Numbered from the stretch's first letter, positions 33,492-42,323 are shown. The stretch is 64,000 nucleotides of DNA from Vallitalea pronyensis (GCF_018141445.1 NZ_CP058649.1:2871001-2935000), one strand, 5' to 3'. A program made the numbers and translations. Notes: generated from the sequence alone by a model not told the origin.

Positions 33492-33842
33492 ATGAACGAT
33501 ATAATACGTAAAATTGAGCAAGATCAATTAAGAGAAAAAGCTTTAACAGAATTTAATGTAGGAGATACAATTCGTGTATATGCCAACATTAAAGAGGGAA
33601 CTCGTGAAAGAATCCAGATGTTTGAAGGTGTTGTACTTAAGCGCCAAAATGGTGGTAATCGTGAAACATTTACAGTGAGAAGAATTTCTTATGGTGTAGG
33701 TGTAGAAAAAACGTGGCCATTACATTCACCAAACATTGATCATATCGATGTGATTAGACGTGGTAAGGTTAGAAGAGCTCGTCTTCATTACTTAAGAGAC
33801 AGAATTGGTAAAGCTGCTAAGGTTAAAGAATTAATTAGATAG
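33492..33842 (+). CDS. rplS: 50S ribosomal protein L19
   Basis: A 116-residue ribosomal protein with [20 protein letters not shown] and the strongly conserved [18 protein letters not shown] and [27 protein letters not shown] is 5 bp before ATG 33492. It ends the ffh-trmD block, with a terminator about 90 bp downstream. Confidence 0.98.
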   Translation: MNDIIRKIEQDQLREKALTEFNVGDTIRVYANIKEGTRERIQMFEGVVLKRQNGGNRETFTVRRISYGVGVEKTWPLHSPNIDHIDVIRRGKVRRARLHYLRDRIGKAAKVKELIR

Positions 33843-33931
33843 TTTGTCTGATTAATAAGAAGCAGACGAAGACCAATAAATACAGATATGACATGGTATT
33901 ATGAGCGATTATTGATAATGTTAGACTTGGT

Positions 33932-33967
33932 AAGGGACTTAGTACGATGTATTAGTCCCTTTTCTTG
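33932..33967 (+). terminator. Rho-independent terminator after rplS
   Basis: AAGGGACT (33932-33939) pairs with AGTCCCTT (33954-33961), followed by TTTCTT. The rest of the 33843-34124 gap shows no gene and no convincing -35/-10 pair. Confidence 0.7.
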
Positions 33968-34124
33968 ACCTATAGGAAGCTCTATTTGGGTTCTCTTATA
34001 GGAAAGTTTTCCAGATAAGTTTCTACTATATAATAAGCATAGCAGTAGATATCTTTTTAGTTGCATGATATGTTGAAGAAATAGAAATAGTATGATTAGA
34101 GGTTGAATGAAAGAAGGTTTATGT

Positions 34125-34658
34125 ATGAAGGATTCTTTAGGCAAAGAGATATTGAGTTGGATACTGGACATAGGGATTGTCATTGTTGCTGTATTACTTA
34201 TTACAACATTTGTTTTTCAAAAAACCAGTGTTATTGGGCAATCTATGGAACCAACACTTCATAATGGCGATCATGTGATTATTGACAAAATTAGTTATCG
34301 TTTTACGTCTCCTAAACAGTATGATATTGTGGTATTTCCATATAAGAAAAAGCCATCACAAAGCTATATTAAACGCATCATTGGTTTACCAGGTGATGAG
34401 GTGAACATAAAAGATGGTCAGGTATACATTAACGGTGAAAAACTAGAAGAAAAATATGACCTTATTGATGAAGGCAAGATGGGTAATCGTGACTATCCAC
34501 TAATTGTACCAGAAGGCGAATATTTTGTTATGGGTGATAACCGTAACCATAGTTCAGATAGTCGCTATTCAGACGTTGGTACCATTAACCGGGAGGATAT
34601 TATTGGTAAAGCTGGTCTAAGAATATGGCCTCTTAAGGACTTTGGTTTTGTGAAATAA
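34125..34658 (+). CDS. lepB: Signal peptidase I
   Basis: Membrane-bound protease that removes signal peptides from exported proteins. The 177-residue protein has one N-terminal membrane helix (about 13-31). Catalytic Ser40 is in GQSMEPTL and Lys83 in YIKRIIGLPGD, and the box GDNRNHSSDSR is present. ATG 34125 has AGAAGG about 7 bp upstream; ATG 34107 would add six residues and has a poorer site. In many Firmicutes lepB sits between rplS and rbgA, as here. Confidence 0.95.
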   Translation: MKDSLGKEILSWILDIGIVIVAVLLITTFVFQKTSVIGQSMEPTLHNGDHVIIDKISYRFTSPKQYDIVVFPYKKKPSQSYIKRIIGLPGDEVNIKDGQVYINGEKLEEKYDLIDEGKMGNRDYPLIVPEGEYFVMGDNRNHSSDSRYSDVGTINREDIIGKAGLRIWPLKDFGFVK

Positions 34659-34707
34659 TGATGGTGGCTACACCATAATAACATATACAACATCACATAT
34701 AAGAAAT

Positions 34708-34793
34708 AGGGGATGCCTTAAAAGATAATTTCCTTTAGGAAAATGTAGGTTGCAGATGACATGAAAATTATCTTTTATGACAGTCCCTTTTTT
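34708..34793 (+). terminator. Long-stem terminator of lepB
   Basis: AAAAGATAATTTCC near 34720-34733 pairs with GAAAATTATCTTTT (34763-34776). The outer GGGGA/TCCC segments extend the stem before TTTTTT at 34788-34793. It is unusually long for an intrinsic terminator. Confidence 0.7.
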
Positions 34794-34864
34794 AAAAGAA
34801 GAAGTTATAGAGGGTTATCATCATGTATTCGATAAGATAACCACACTGAAAGGAAAGAATCCGT

Positions 34865-35713
34865 ATGAACATACAGTGGTACCCAGGACATATGACCAAA
34901 GCCAAGCGTATGATGCAGGAGAACATAAAGCTGGTTGATGTTATTATTGAATTGGTGGATGCAAGAATCCCCATTAGTAGTCAAAATCCAGATATGGCTA
35001 ACATCGCAGGACAAAAACCACGTATTGTTGTGTTTAATAAAATAGATTTAGCCGACCCAGCTCGAACAAATGCTTTTATTAAATGGTATGAAGAAAGAGG
35101 AGCAAGTGTTGTCTTGGTAAATGCTAAGAGTGGTAAAGGTATTAATCAAGTGATGAGTAAAGCTTTGGAAGTTTGCAAAGAAAAAATTGAACGTAACCGT
35201 AAACGGGGATTAATTAATAAACCTATACGAGCCATGGTGGCTGGCATTCCCAATGTGGGAAAGTCCACGTTTATTAACAAACTGGTTGGGAAAGCCAGTG
35301 CTAAGACCGGAAACAAACCAGGTGTCACCAAAGGTAAACAATGGATTAAACTAAAAAAAGACGTGGAATTATTGGATACACCAGGTATTTTATGGCCTAA
35401 ATTTGAGGATCAGCAGGTGGGTATCAACTTAGCGTTCATTGGTTCTATAAGAGATGAGATACTGGATACAAGTGAACTTGCATTAATGCTTATAACGTAC
35501 CTAAAAGAGCATTATGAAGATTTACTTATAAAACGCTATCAGTTAGAGAATATATCCCAGAAAGAGCCTATTGAAATACTTGAAACCATTGCAAAAAACC
35601 GTCATTTCATTCAATCAGGTAATGCACTTGATTTGAATAAAGCATCAAAAATACTATTAGATGAATATAGAAATGGTGTTCTTGGTAGAATAACATTAGA
35701 AACAGTTGGGTAA
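34865..35713 (+). CDS. rbgA: Ribosome biogenesis GTPase RbgA (YlqF)
   Basis: Late 50S assembly GTPase. The 282-residue protein begins MNIQWYPGHMTKAKRMM and shows circularly permuted G motifs. G4 NKIDLAD comes before G1 GIPNVGKSTFIN and G3 DTPGILWP. A C-terminal RNA-binding helical domain completes it. Its stop lies within the stem of its own terminator. Confidence 0.96.
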   Translation: MNIQWYPGHMTKAKRMMQENIKLVDVIIELVDARIPISSQNPDMANIAGQKPRIVVFNKIDLADPARTNAFIKWYEERGASVVLVNAKSGKGINQVMSKALEVCKEKIERNRKRGLINKPIRAMVAGIPNVGKSTFINKLVGKASAKTGNKPGVTKGKQWIKLKKDVELLDTPGILWPKFEDQQVGINLAFIGSIRDEILDTSELALMLITYLKEHYEDLLIKRYQLENISQKEPIEILETIAKNRHFIQSGNALDLNKASKILLDEYRNGVLGRITLETVG

Positions 35714-35730
35714 TGCACCTAGCTGTTTTT
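35701..35730 (+). terminator. Rho-independent terminator of rbgA
   Basis: An 11-bp stem with G-U pairs (35701-35711 with 35717-35727), loop AATGC, ending in TTTTT. It overlaps the final codons and stop of rbgA. Confidence 0.75.
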
Positions 35731-35801
35731 GACTATATGAGGGTCAGTCTATTCATACTTGGTATATAATAGAAACCCTCACTTGATAGGAGATTGATGG
35801 T

Positions 35802-36497
35802 ATGTATTCAAAACTTTTTAAGGATATAAGTCAGCACCTCATGGAGGATGATCAACCTTCTCGATTTATAAAAAGGCTCCTTCGGGAGCAAGAAGGCAAT
35901 GTACTTATAGAAAAGCTGTCCAGGCTTAAGGCGATAAAACAAAACCCAAAATATCATCCAGAAGGTAGTGTTTTTAACCATGTCATGGAAGTGGTGGATC
36001 ATGGGGCAAAAGTAAAACATAAGAGTTTACATCCAGAAGTGTTTATGTGGGCAGCTCTATTACACGATATTGGGAAACTTACCACCACTAAGGTTAGAAA
36101 AGGAAGGATAACGGCTTATGGCCACGATGAAAAAGGAGCAATCCTTGCTAAGAAGCTATTAGACGTTTTAACGGAAGATAAGGTGCTCATACAAGAAGTA
36201 GAAAGTCTGGTACGTTGGCATATGCAGCCTTTTTTTGTTGTAAAAGACCTACCCTTTGGGGATATTAAAGCTATGATAGGTGATGTATCTGTAGGAGAAG
36301 TTGCTTTACTATCCCTATGCGACCGTATGGGTAGAGGTCCATTGACAAAGCAGAACATGGAAGAAGCTATAATCATGGAAATAACGTTTCTTGATAAATG
36401 TAAGGTTCATTTGCATCATCATAACCATGAAAAACATCTTGAAGACATAAAAAACTACTTAAACAATCATGCGCGTCACCATCTAAGTTCAAAATAA
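35802..36497 (+). CDS. HD-domain phosphohydrolase family protein
   Basis: A 231-residue soluble protein with an HD metal-dependent phosphohydrolase domain: FNHVMEVVDHG, then LLHDIGKLTTTK with the metal-binding His-Asp, and a downstream RWHMQPFFV. Such proteins act on nucleotides, RNA ends or cyclic dinucleotides, and the substrate cannot be told here. It sits between rbgA and rnhB. TAGGAG precedes ATG 35802. Confidence 0.8.
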   Translation: MYSKLFKDISQHLMEDDQPSRFIKRLLREQEGNVLIEKLSRLKAIKQNPKYHPEGSVFNHVMEVVDHGAKVKHKSLHPEVFMWAALLHDIGKLTTTKVRKGRITAYGHDEKGAILAKKLLDVLTEDKVLIQEVESLVRWHMQPFFVVKDLPFGDIKAMIGDVSVGEVALLSLCDRMGRGPLTKQNMEEAIIMEITFLDKCKVHLHHHNHEKHLEDIKNYLNNHARHHLSSK

Positions 36498-36568
36498 GTA
36501 AAAAAGTAATAAGTCTATAGGATTTTGCAATATTATATAAGATGCCGTCAAGAAAAGCAGAATAATTG

Positions 36569-36597
36569 TTGATGGATTTTTACTAAACGTATATAAT
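36569..36597 (+). promoter_or_regulatory. Promoter upstream of rnhB
   Basis: TTGATG (36569-36574), 17-bp spacer, perfect TATAAT (36592-36597). The predicted start near 36604 lies upstream of the hairpin at 36632, so that hairpin is in the rnhB leader. Confidence 0.65.
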
Positions 36598-36631
36598 GGT
36601 GAGGTAGATTCATCGGACGAAGCTTTTTAAT

Positions 36632-36667
36632 AAAAAACCAAAAGGAATCTGTCCTAATGGTTTTTTT
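36632..36667 (+). terminator. Terminator-like hairpin inside the rnhB leader
   Basis: AAAAAACCA pairs with TGGTTTTTT, and after an AA/AA internal loop AGGA pairs with TCCT around an ATCTG loop. A T7 run closes it. It lies between promoter 36569-36597 and rnhB, so it may act as an attenuator, or simply end the HD gene transcript. Confidence 0.65.
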
Positions 36668-36700
36668 GAATGTTCTACAAAAGAAAGGAAGAAAAGTATA

Positions 36701-37468
36701 ATGGGGAAAATGACAATATCCGATATAAAAGATAAGCTAGATGCCATACCGATTCACGGATTAGAAGAAGAAATACGTCTTTTTCAAGTGGATGAAAGAC
36801 TAGGTGTGCAACGGTTAATCGATCGGTATCGTAAAAAAATATTGGATTATGAAGATGAATTAAAACGGGTGGCAGCCATGCGCACTTATGAAAATAAATA
36901 TAGCCATAGACAATACATATGCGGCGTGGATGAGGTTGGAAGAGGTCCTTTGGCTGGACCTGTCGTTAGTGCTGCTGTTATCTTGCCTAAGGATACACAT
37001 ATCCATTATATCAATGATTCAAAAAAATTAAATGAAGCTAAACGAGAAGAACTCTATGATATCATCACGGAAAAAGCCATTGCCATCAATATAGGGCTGT
37101 CCAATGTAGCCATCATTGATGAAATCAATATACTGAATGCAACCTATGCATCCATGAAAATGGCATTAAAAGGTTTGGATGTGCAGCCAGAAGTTATCTT
37201 AGTGGATGCAGTGACGATACCCGATGTAACGATTCCACAAGAACCCATTGTCAAAGGGGATTCAAAAAGCATATCCATTGCTGCTGCAAGTATCATAGCA
37301 AAAGTATACCGGGATAGAATGATGAAAGAATATGATGCACTATATCCCGCCTACAAGTTTGCCAAGAACAAAGGCTACGGTACCAAAGAGCATGTTGAAG
37401 CCCTTAAGACTTATGGCCCATGCCCATTACATCGTAAAATATTTGTACAGACCGTGTTAAGTTCTTAA
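36701..37468 (+). CDS. rnhB: Ribonuclease HII
   Basis: Removes ribonucleotides and RNA primers from DNA-RNA hybrids. The 255-residue protein has the approximately 65-residue N-terminal extension usual for Bacillus-type RnhB. The catalytic core starts at YICGVDEVGRGPLAGP (Asp77, Glu78), with KGDSKSISIAAASIIAKVYRD and HKGYGT-like KGYGTKEH following. It is adjacent to rbgA, as in Bacillus. AAAGGAAG lies upstream of ATG 36701. Confidence 0.96.
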   Translation: MGKMTISDIKDKLDAIPIHGLEEEIRLFQVDERLGVQRLIDRYRKKILDYEDELKRVAAMRTYENKYSHRQYICGVDEVGRGPLAGPVVSAAVILPKDTHIHYINDSKKLNEAKREELYDIITEKAIAINIGLSNVAIIDEINILNATYASMKMALKGLDVQPEVILVDAVTIPDVTIPQEPIVKGDSKSISIAAASIIAKVYRDRMMKEYDALYPAYKFAKNKGYGTKEHVEALKTYGPCPLHRKIFVQTVLSS

Positions 37469-37510
37469 CCGTGTTAGATTCTTTCTGTTAAGTGTTGGAG
37501 GGGAAGTTCT

Positions 37511-39136
37511 ATGAGAATACATCATCATGAACCGTTGAATCGAAAAATACAGGTATCAAAAGTTGCCAAAGTTAATGGACAAAGTTTTACAAAAGGACAA
37601 GTGTTAAAAGGAGAAATACTCGACATACAACAAAAAAATGTAGCGATACAATTGGCAAATGGTACGCACCTTACGGCAACACTGACAAAAGACATTGAAC
37701 TATCCATCGGTCAAGAGCTTTTATTTCAAGTTAAAGATGCCAGTACGGAGCAAGTGTTTCTAAAACCCATGCTGGAAGAGATGTTTAATCCAAAAGACAC
37801 GAAGATGTTACAGGTATTAGATGAAGCAGGTGTAACTGTTAATGAAAAAAATATGAAATTGGTCCATGAACTCTTAAGCCGTCATATGCCTGTGGATAAA
37901 AAATCCCTTAATCAAATGATGCGATTAGCCTATAAGTTTAATGATGTACCCTTAGAACGTTTACTACTCATGCTTGAAAAGGATATTCCTGTAACAAAAG
38001 AGAATGTTCAGCACTTAGAACAATTCATACATAACCAAAACAATATGAAGCAAAATATACTGGATTTAAGTCATAGTATCCTTCACGAAGCAACGAAGGA
38101 GACTCAGCAAGAGCTGATTAGAATTTTGTTGGATGGGCAAAGCATGGAAAATACCCAACAAAACACGGTCAGCAAAGGACTTCCAAATCCAGAAAATCCA
38201 GTACATGAAGCACATATAACCGGCCAAGAAAACGTAACCAATCAAGAAAGCATAAGCAATAAAGAAGGACAGATTATCAGTCAAGAAAATAGTCAGCATC
38301 CTGTTGAACAACTGACCACGGAGCAAAGCCCTAAGCTGGAACGTATTCTACCTGAATCTGTTTTAAAAGACATAAATGATACAGTCCACACCTTTTCTAA
38401 TGGGAGTAAGCCGATACCACCGCTAACAGGAGACATGACCCTTGAACAGCTAGAAGCATGGGTAGCAGGTTTAGAATTGGATGAAGAGGATAAGCAGTCT
38501 TTGCATAAGACCATTACCAATAAAATACTCATGGCAGCTGTTGATAAAAGTGTTTTCTTAAGTAAGGATGCCTTAAAACAACCCGAGCTTATTAAAGAAT
38601 ATTATCATGAGATCTATGATAAGCTGTCACAGATTATTCAGAGCAAGGAAGCCATGGGACAAAAAAATGGTGGTTTGATGAAACATGCTGTTAAGGCTAA
38701 ACAGAATATTGAGTTTATGCATTACCTGAACCAACAGTATACATATGTGGAGTTGCCCTTTAAGTTTAGCCAGGGGTTATTAAATAGTGAACTGTATATT
38801 TTTGAAAATAAAAAAGAATTGAAATCAAAAGGTAAGACAGATGCGGTCTCAGCTCTATTAAGGCTGGATTACCTTAATCTTGGACATTTAGATATCTATG
38901 TGAAGAAACAAGGTCATCATGTGGAGTGCAAGTTTTATGTAGAAGATGATGAAAAATACAAGAGAATAAATGAACATTTGCATAAGCTGTACAAGCAAAT
39001 AGATAGCTTCGGGTATCATATGACGAATATATCCGTCAGTAAGCAGCAGGATACTTTTCAAGTGGTTGAAGATTTTCTGGATAGAAAAGAGCAAGCAGCC
39101 AGTGTTAAACGATATTCTTTTGATATGCGCGTCTAA
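37511..39136 (+). CDS. FliK-like hook-length control domain protein (YlqG-type)
   Basis: A 541-residue protein. The N-terminal part is a basic beta-rich segment (about 15-85), the middle is Gln/Glu/Asn-rich low complexity (about 190-275), and the C-terminal about 140 residues resemble the flagellar hook-length control (FliK) C-terminal domain (LNLGHLDIYVKKQGHHVECKFYVEDDE). It sits next to a FlhB-like small protein exactly as YlqG-YlqH do in Bacillus, outside any flagellar locus. No signal peptide or membrane helix is seen. Its function is unknown. Confidence 0.72.
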   Translation: MRIHHHEPLNRKIQVSKVAKVNGQSFTKGQVLKGEILDIQQKNVAIQLANGTHLTATLTKDIELSIGQELLFQVKDASTEQVFLKPMLEEMFNPKDTKMLQVLDEAGVTVNEKNMKLVHELLSRHMPVDKKSLNQMMRLAYKFNDVPLERLLLMLEKDIPVTKENVQHLEQFIHNQNNMKQNILDLSHSILHEATKETQQELIRILLDGQSMENTQQNTVSKGLPNPENPVHEAHITGQENVTNQESISNKEGQIISQENSQHPVEQLTTEQSPKLERILPESVLKDINDTVHTFSNGSKPIPPLTGDMTLEQLEAWVAGLELDEEDKQSLHKTITNKILMAAVDKSVFLSKDALKQPELIKEYYHEIYDKLSQIIQSKEAMGQKNGGLMKHAVKAKQNIEFMHYLNQQYTYVELPFKFSQGLLNSELYIFENKKELKSKGKTDAVSALLRLDYLNLGHLDIYVKKQGHHVECKFYVEDDEKYKRINEHLHKLYKQIDSFGYHMTNISVSKQQDTFQVVEDFLDRKEQAASVKRYSFDMRV

Positions 39137-39158
39137 TAAGCATGAAAGGATGATCATC

Positions 39159-39446
39159 GTGAAACAGAATAAAATAAAAAAAGCAGCAGCTATACGCTAT
39201 GACCCAGGGGATATTGCTCCTAGAGTTATTGCTAGGGGTAAAGGTATTGTGGCAGATAATATTTTAGAAAAAGCAGAGGATGAAAAGCTGCCTGTCTATA
39301 AAGATGAGGCATTAGCAAACACATTAACCCAGTTGGATATTGGTGACTTAATACCAGAGGAATTGTATCAGATTGTGGCAGAAATCATGGTTTTTGTAAA
39401 TGATTTAGATGCCTTGTATGATAGGAGAAAGTATGAGCAGAAATAA
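39159..39446 (+). CDS. FlhB C-terminal-like protein (YlqH-type)
   Basis: A 95-residue protein that aligns with the cytoplasmic autocleaved tail of FlhB (AAAIRYDPGDIAPRVIARGKG..LPVYKDEALANTL). It lacks the membrane part and shows DPGD where FlhB has the NPTH cleavage motif. The family pairs with YlqG upstream. Start GTG 39159 has GAAAGGA 8 bp before it; the in-frame ATG at 39150 overlaps that site. It overlaps yraN by 14 bp. Confidence 0.82.
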   Translation: MKQNKIKKAAAIRYDPGDIAPRVIARGKGIVADNILEKAEDEKLPVYKDEALANTLTQLDIGDLIPEELYQIVAEIMVFVNDLDALYDRRKYEQK

Positions 39447-39783
39447 CCGTGCAGTTGGCGCTAAAGGAGAAGCCATTGCCACTTGGTTTTTGGAAAAGAA
39501 TGGTTATACGATTTTAGATAGGAATTATCGATGTCGGATAGGTGAGATTGATATTATCGGTAAAGACGGGGATTACCTTGTCTTTATTGAAGTGAAGTAT
39601 CGTAAGGATACAAAGACAGGGTATCCTAGTGAAGCTGTAGGTTATTATAAGCAGCAGAGGATCATTAAGACGGCTATGCATTATGCTAAAGTTAAAGGAT
39701 TGTTCAAGTGTAATGTCAGGTTTGATGTGGTTGAGATTGTAGACAAGAAAATTAGAGTGATTAAGAACGCTTTTAGTTGTTAG
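39433..39783 (+). CDS. YraN/UPF0102 nuclease-fold protein
   Basis: A 116-residue member of the UPF0102 family with an endonuclease-like fold: GAKGEAIATWFLEKNGYTILDRNYR, then the acidic core GEIDIIGKDGDYLVFIEVKYR that matches PD-(D/E)XK residues. ATG 39433 is preceded by TAGGAGA; the frame upstream to 39409 lies within the previous gene. Common next to rnhB. Biological role is unsettled. Confidence 0.9.
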   Translation: MSRNNRAVGAKGEAIATWFLEKNGYTILDRNYRCRIGEIDIIGKDGDYLVFIEVKYRKDTKTGYPSEAVGYYKQQRIIKTAMHYAKVKGLFKCNVRFDVVEIVDKKIRVIKNAFSC

Positions 39784-39857
39784 CACATGTGAGCGTTACC
39801 TTGTACTCATGTACTGATGTACAACCAATACAGCATATACTGTAGAGAGGTGACGCT

Positions 39858-40043
39858 ATGACCATCGATGGCTATACAATAGAATCCTATATAACCAATC
39901 TTACCACAGGGGAAGAAGTATCCTATGATTCACTCACAGAAGAAGAGAAATTAGAAGTAGAACAACGGATGATTGGCCAAATGATGAAAGCCATTGGTTA
40001 CGACATAACACGTATGGACATGGTAGATAAGCGCCATAAGTAG
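39858..40043 (+). CDS. Small acidic hypothetical protein
   Basis: A 61-residue protein (MTIDGYTIESYITNLTTGEE...) not recognised as any named family. It has a clear GAGAGGTGA ribosome site 5 bp before the ATG, a Glu-rich middle and a basic end (DKRHK). Good translation signals between yraN and the HAM1-like gene make it a likely real gene. Confidence 0.65.
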   Translation: MTIDGYTIESYITNLTTGEEVSYDSLTEEEKLEVEQRMIGQMMKAIGYDITRMDMVDKRHK

Positions 40044-40091
40044 AGATAGAAATAGTCCATCAGGCTATAGGATATACATGAGGAGGTACAG

Positions 40092-40724
40092 ATGATAAAA
40101 GTACTATACGGCACCTATAATAGAGCTAAGATAGAACATATGCGCACATTGTTAGGGGACACATGCTTTGATATCATATGTCTAGATGATGTAGATGCAA
40201 GGATGATGCCAGACATAAATGAAAATGGGAACAGTCCTTTAGAAAATGCATGTATCAAGGCAAGGGCATATTTTAAAGCTTATAATAGACCCGTTTTTTC
40301 TTGTGATTCAGGTCTGTATTTAGAAGGGGTAGAAGAAGATAGACAACCGGGTGTTCATGTGAGAAGGGTGAAGAACAAAACCTTATCGGATGATGAGATG
40401 ATTGATTATTATAGCAAACTGGTGAAAGAACATGGGGGTCAGATTGTAGCTCAGTATATCAATGCTATTTGCTTCATAGTGGATGAAAATCATACCTATA
40501 CATATGATGGTAAGGACATAGCTTCTGTACCATTTTTACTCGTCAGTAACCCTCATCATCTAAGAAAATCAGGGTTTCCATTGGATTCATTATCCAAGGA
40601 CATGCAGTCAGGAAAATATTTTTTTGATAAACCACCTGAGACAGGATATCATGTGAGCGACAAAGGTTTTCAAGACTTTTTTACCCATGCGATGATGGAC
40701 TATCGTCTTAAGCATGTCCATTGA
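40092..40724 (+). CDS. HAM1/RdgB-like non-canonical purine NTP pyrophosphatase family protein
   Basis: A 210-residue protein resembling ITP/XTP pyrophosphatases. It begins VLYGTYNRAKIEHMRTLLG (in place of the usual ATGN..K), has SPLENACIKARAYFKAYNRPVFSCDSGLYLEGVEEDRQPGVHVRR, and a metal-site Asp in CDSG. The divergence from RdgB suggests a paralogue with another nucleotide substrate. AGGAGGT precedes ATG 40092. Confidence 0.72.
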   Translation: MIKVLYGTYNRAKIEHMRTLLGDTCFDIICLDDVDARMMPDINENGNSPLENACIKARAYFKAYNRPVFSCDSGLYLEGVEEDRQPGVHVRRVKNKTLSDDEMIDYYSKLVKEHGGQIVAQYINAICFIVDENHTYTYDGKDIASVPFLLVSNPHHLRKSGFPLDSLSKDMQSGKYFFDKPPETGYHVSDKGFQDFFTHAMMDYRLKHVH

Positions 40725-40809
40725 CATAAACAGTGGCAAAGGGATCTCTTGACTATATATTTGCAGTGATTGATGCAGAAATTTGGTTAATGACATAAGG
40801 ATATATTGA

Positions 40810-40838
40810 TTGAAATGAAAAAATAACTGGCTTATAAT
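40810..40838 (+). promoter_or_regulatory. Sigma-A promoter of the alcohol dehydrogenase gene
   Basis: TTGAAA (40810-40815), 17-bp spacer, perfect TATAAT (40833-40838). Confidence 0.75.
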
Positions 40839-40884
40839 CTTATTAGCAGACACTACAAAAAAATACATTTAAGGATGTGACAAC

Positions 40885-42069
40885 ATGGATAAAGTCAATG
40901 CATTTCAATTTTTATTATCAACGAAAGTCATCTTTGGAGAAAATAAGATGCATGCACTAATAGACGAGTTAAAGACCATGAAAGCAACAAAGCCAATGAT
41001 TATAACAGATAAAGGACTGATACAGGCCGGTTTATTAGATGGTGTTATCAAGGACATTGAAAAAGCTGGTATAGACTATTATATGTATGATGATGTGATA
41101 GCCAATCCAACCATTAATAGTGTTGACAGGGCAGCTAAAAGATGTCAAGAAGAACATTGTGACCTGCTTCTTGCCGTTGGTGGCGGTAGTGTGATGGACA
41201 CAACAAAAGGCATAGCAGTGGTTGCTACTCATGACGGCAGTGCTTATGACTATCTAGATGGTAGAGGAGAACAAAAGAAAGAAATTATCCATGAGCCATT
41301 ACCTATCATTGCCATACCTACAACAGCAGGTACAGGTTCAGAAGTATCTTTTTACTCCGTCTTAACAGATGAAACAACCAAGATAAAAGATTCTATATCA
41401 TCCCATAAAATATACCCAAGAACAGCCATTATTGATCCTGTATTAACAGCCAATCTTCCTTCTTATATAACTGCTTGTACAGGTATGGATGTTCTAGGAC
41501 ATGCGTTAGAGGCCTATACATCCACCATAGACAACACCATGACCGATTTATTTGCCCTTGAGGCCATTCGCTTGGTGTTCAAGCATCTACCAGATGCAGT
41601 GAATACAGGGGATATGGATGCTAGAAATAATATGGCCTATGCATCCATGTTAGCAGGCGTAGCCATGAGTCATTGTGGTGCAACCATCCCCCACGCTCTT
41701 GCTTGTCCCTTAACAGGTCATACAGGCATGCCTCATGGATTAGCTGTTGGTTTATTACAGATTCCTATGTTGGCCTTTAATGGTCATGTCTTGGAAGATA
41801 AAATAAAATACATTCTGCACAATCTCCATATGGATGCAGATGAAATAAACGAAGGAGCCTCCTATACATATCTGATTCAAATGATTAAAAAACTTGTTAA
41901 AGGGATACATCTAGAAGAAGGTCTTGAAAAATACATCATGGATGATCAAGTCATAGAAGCCATGACAGAAGATGCTTATATTCATGGTTGTCGCATGATT
42001 AATCCAAGAGAAGTTTCAAAAGAAGACATCAAAAAGATTTATCGAGAATTCATAACATACCAAGATTAG
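40885..42069 (+). CDS. Iron-containing alcohol dehydrogenase
   Basis: Cytoplasmic NAD(P)H-dependent type III alcohol dehydrogenase of 394 residues. The nucleotide loop is LLAVGGGSVMDTTKGIA, with PTTAGTGSEV following. Metal ligands Asp and His are in TGMDVLGHALEAYTS, with further His residues in IPHALACPLTGHTGMPHG. The preferred substrate (ethanol, butanol, diols) is not readable. It is a single-gene unit with its own promoter and terminator. Confidence 0.92.
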   Translation: MDKVNAFQFLLSTKVIFGENKMHALIDELKTMKATKPMIITDKGLIQAGLLDGVIKDIEKAGIDYYMYDDVIANPTINSVDRAAKRCQEEHCDLLLAVGGGSVMDTTKGIAVVATHDGSAYDYLDGRGEQKKEIIHEPLPIIAIPTTAGTGSEVSFYSVLTDETTKIKDSISSHKIYPRTAIIDPVLTANLPSYITACTGMDVLGHALEAYTSTIDNTMTDLFALEAIRLVFKHLPDAVNTGDMDARNNMAYASMLAGVAMSHCGATIPHALACPLTGHTGMPHGLAVGLLQIPMLAFNGHVLEDKIKYILHNLHMDADEINEGASYTYLIQMIKKLVKGIHLEEGLEKYIMDDQVIEAMTEDAYIHGCRMINPREVSKEDIKKIYREFITYQD

Positions 42070-42117
42070 TCATTGTTAGATGGATTAACATGGATAAAGA
42101 ACGCTTACGTAATGTAG

Positions 42118-42156
42118 AAAGCATCAAGTAGACACACATCTATTAGGTGCTTTTTT
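42118..42156 (+). terminator. Rho-independent terminator of the alcohol dehydrogenase gene
   Basis: AAAGCATC (42118-42125) pairs with GGTGCTTT (42146-42153), with an inner AGTAGA/TCTATT stem. A T6 run (42151-42156) closes it. Confidence 0.8.
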
Positions 42157-42294
42157 CTTGTTAAATGTCTATGAAATGCGTACACAAGGTATACAATACT
42201 AAGTGGGAATATTTCTCTTTACTATTGGAGTAACCATTTGTTGCGTTTATTTTTCGTAGGAGAATTGGGATTAAATATGGATACCAAGAATTAG

Positions 42295-42323
42295 TTGCAT
42301 ATTTTGTGATAAGATTATATATT
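42295..42323 (+). promoter_or_regulatory. Promoter of pgeF
   Basis: TTGCAT (42295-42300), 17-bp spacer, TATATT (42318-42323). The spacer is strikingly similar to that of the DUF512 promoter at 43215. The 42157-42294 stretch otherwise holds a segment resembling 60462-60530 and no gene. Confidence 0.6.
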
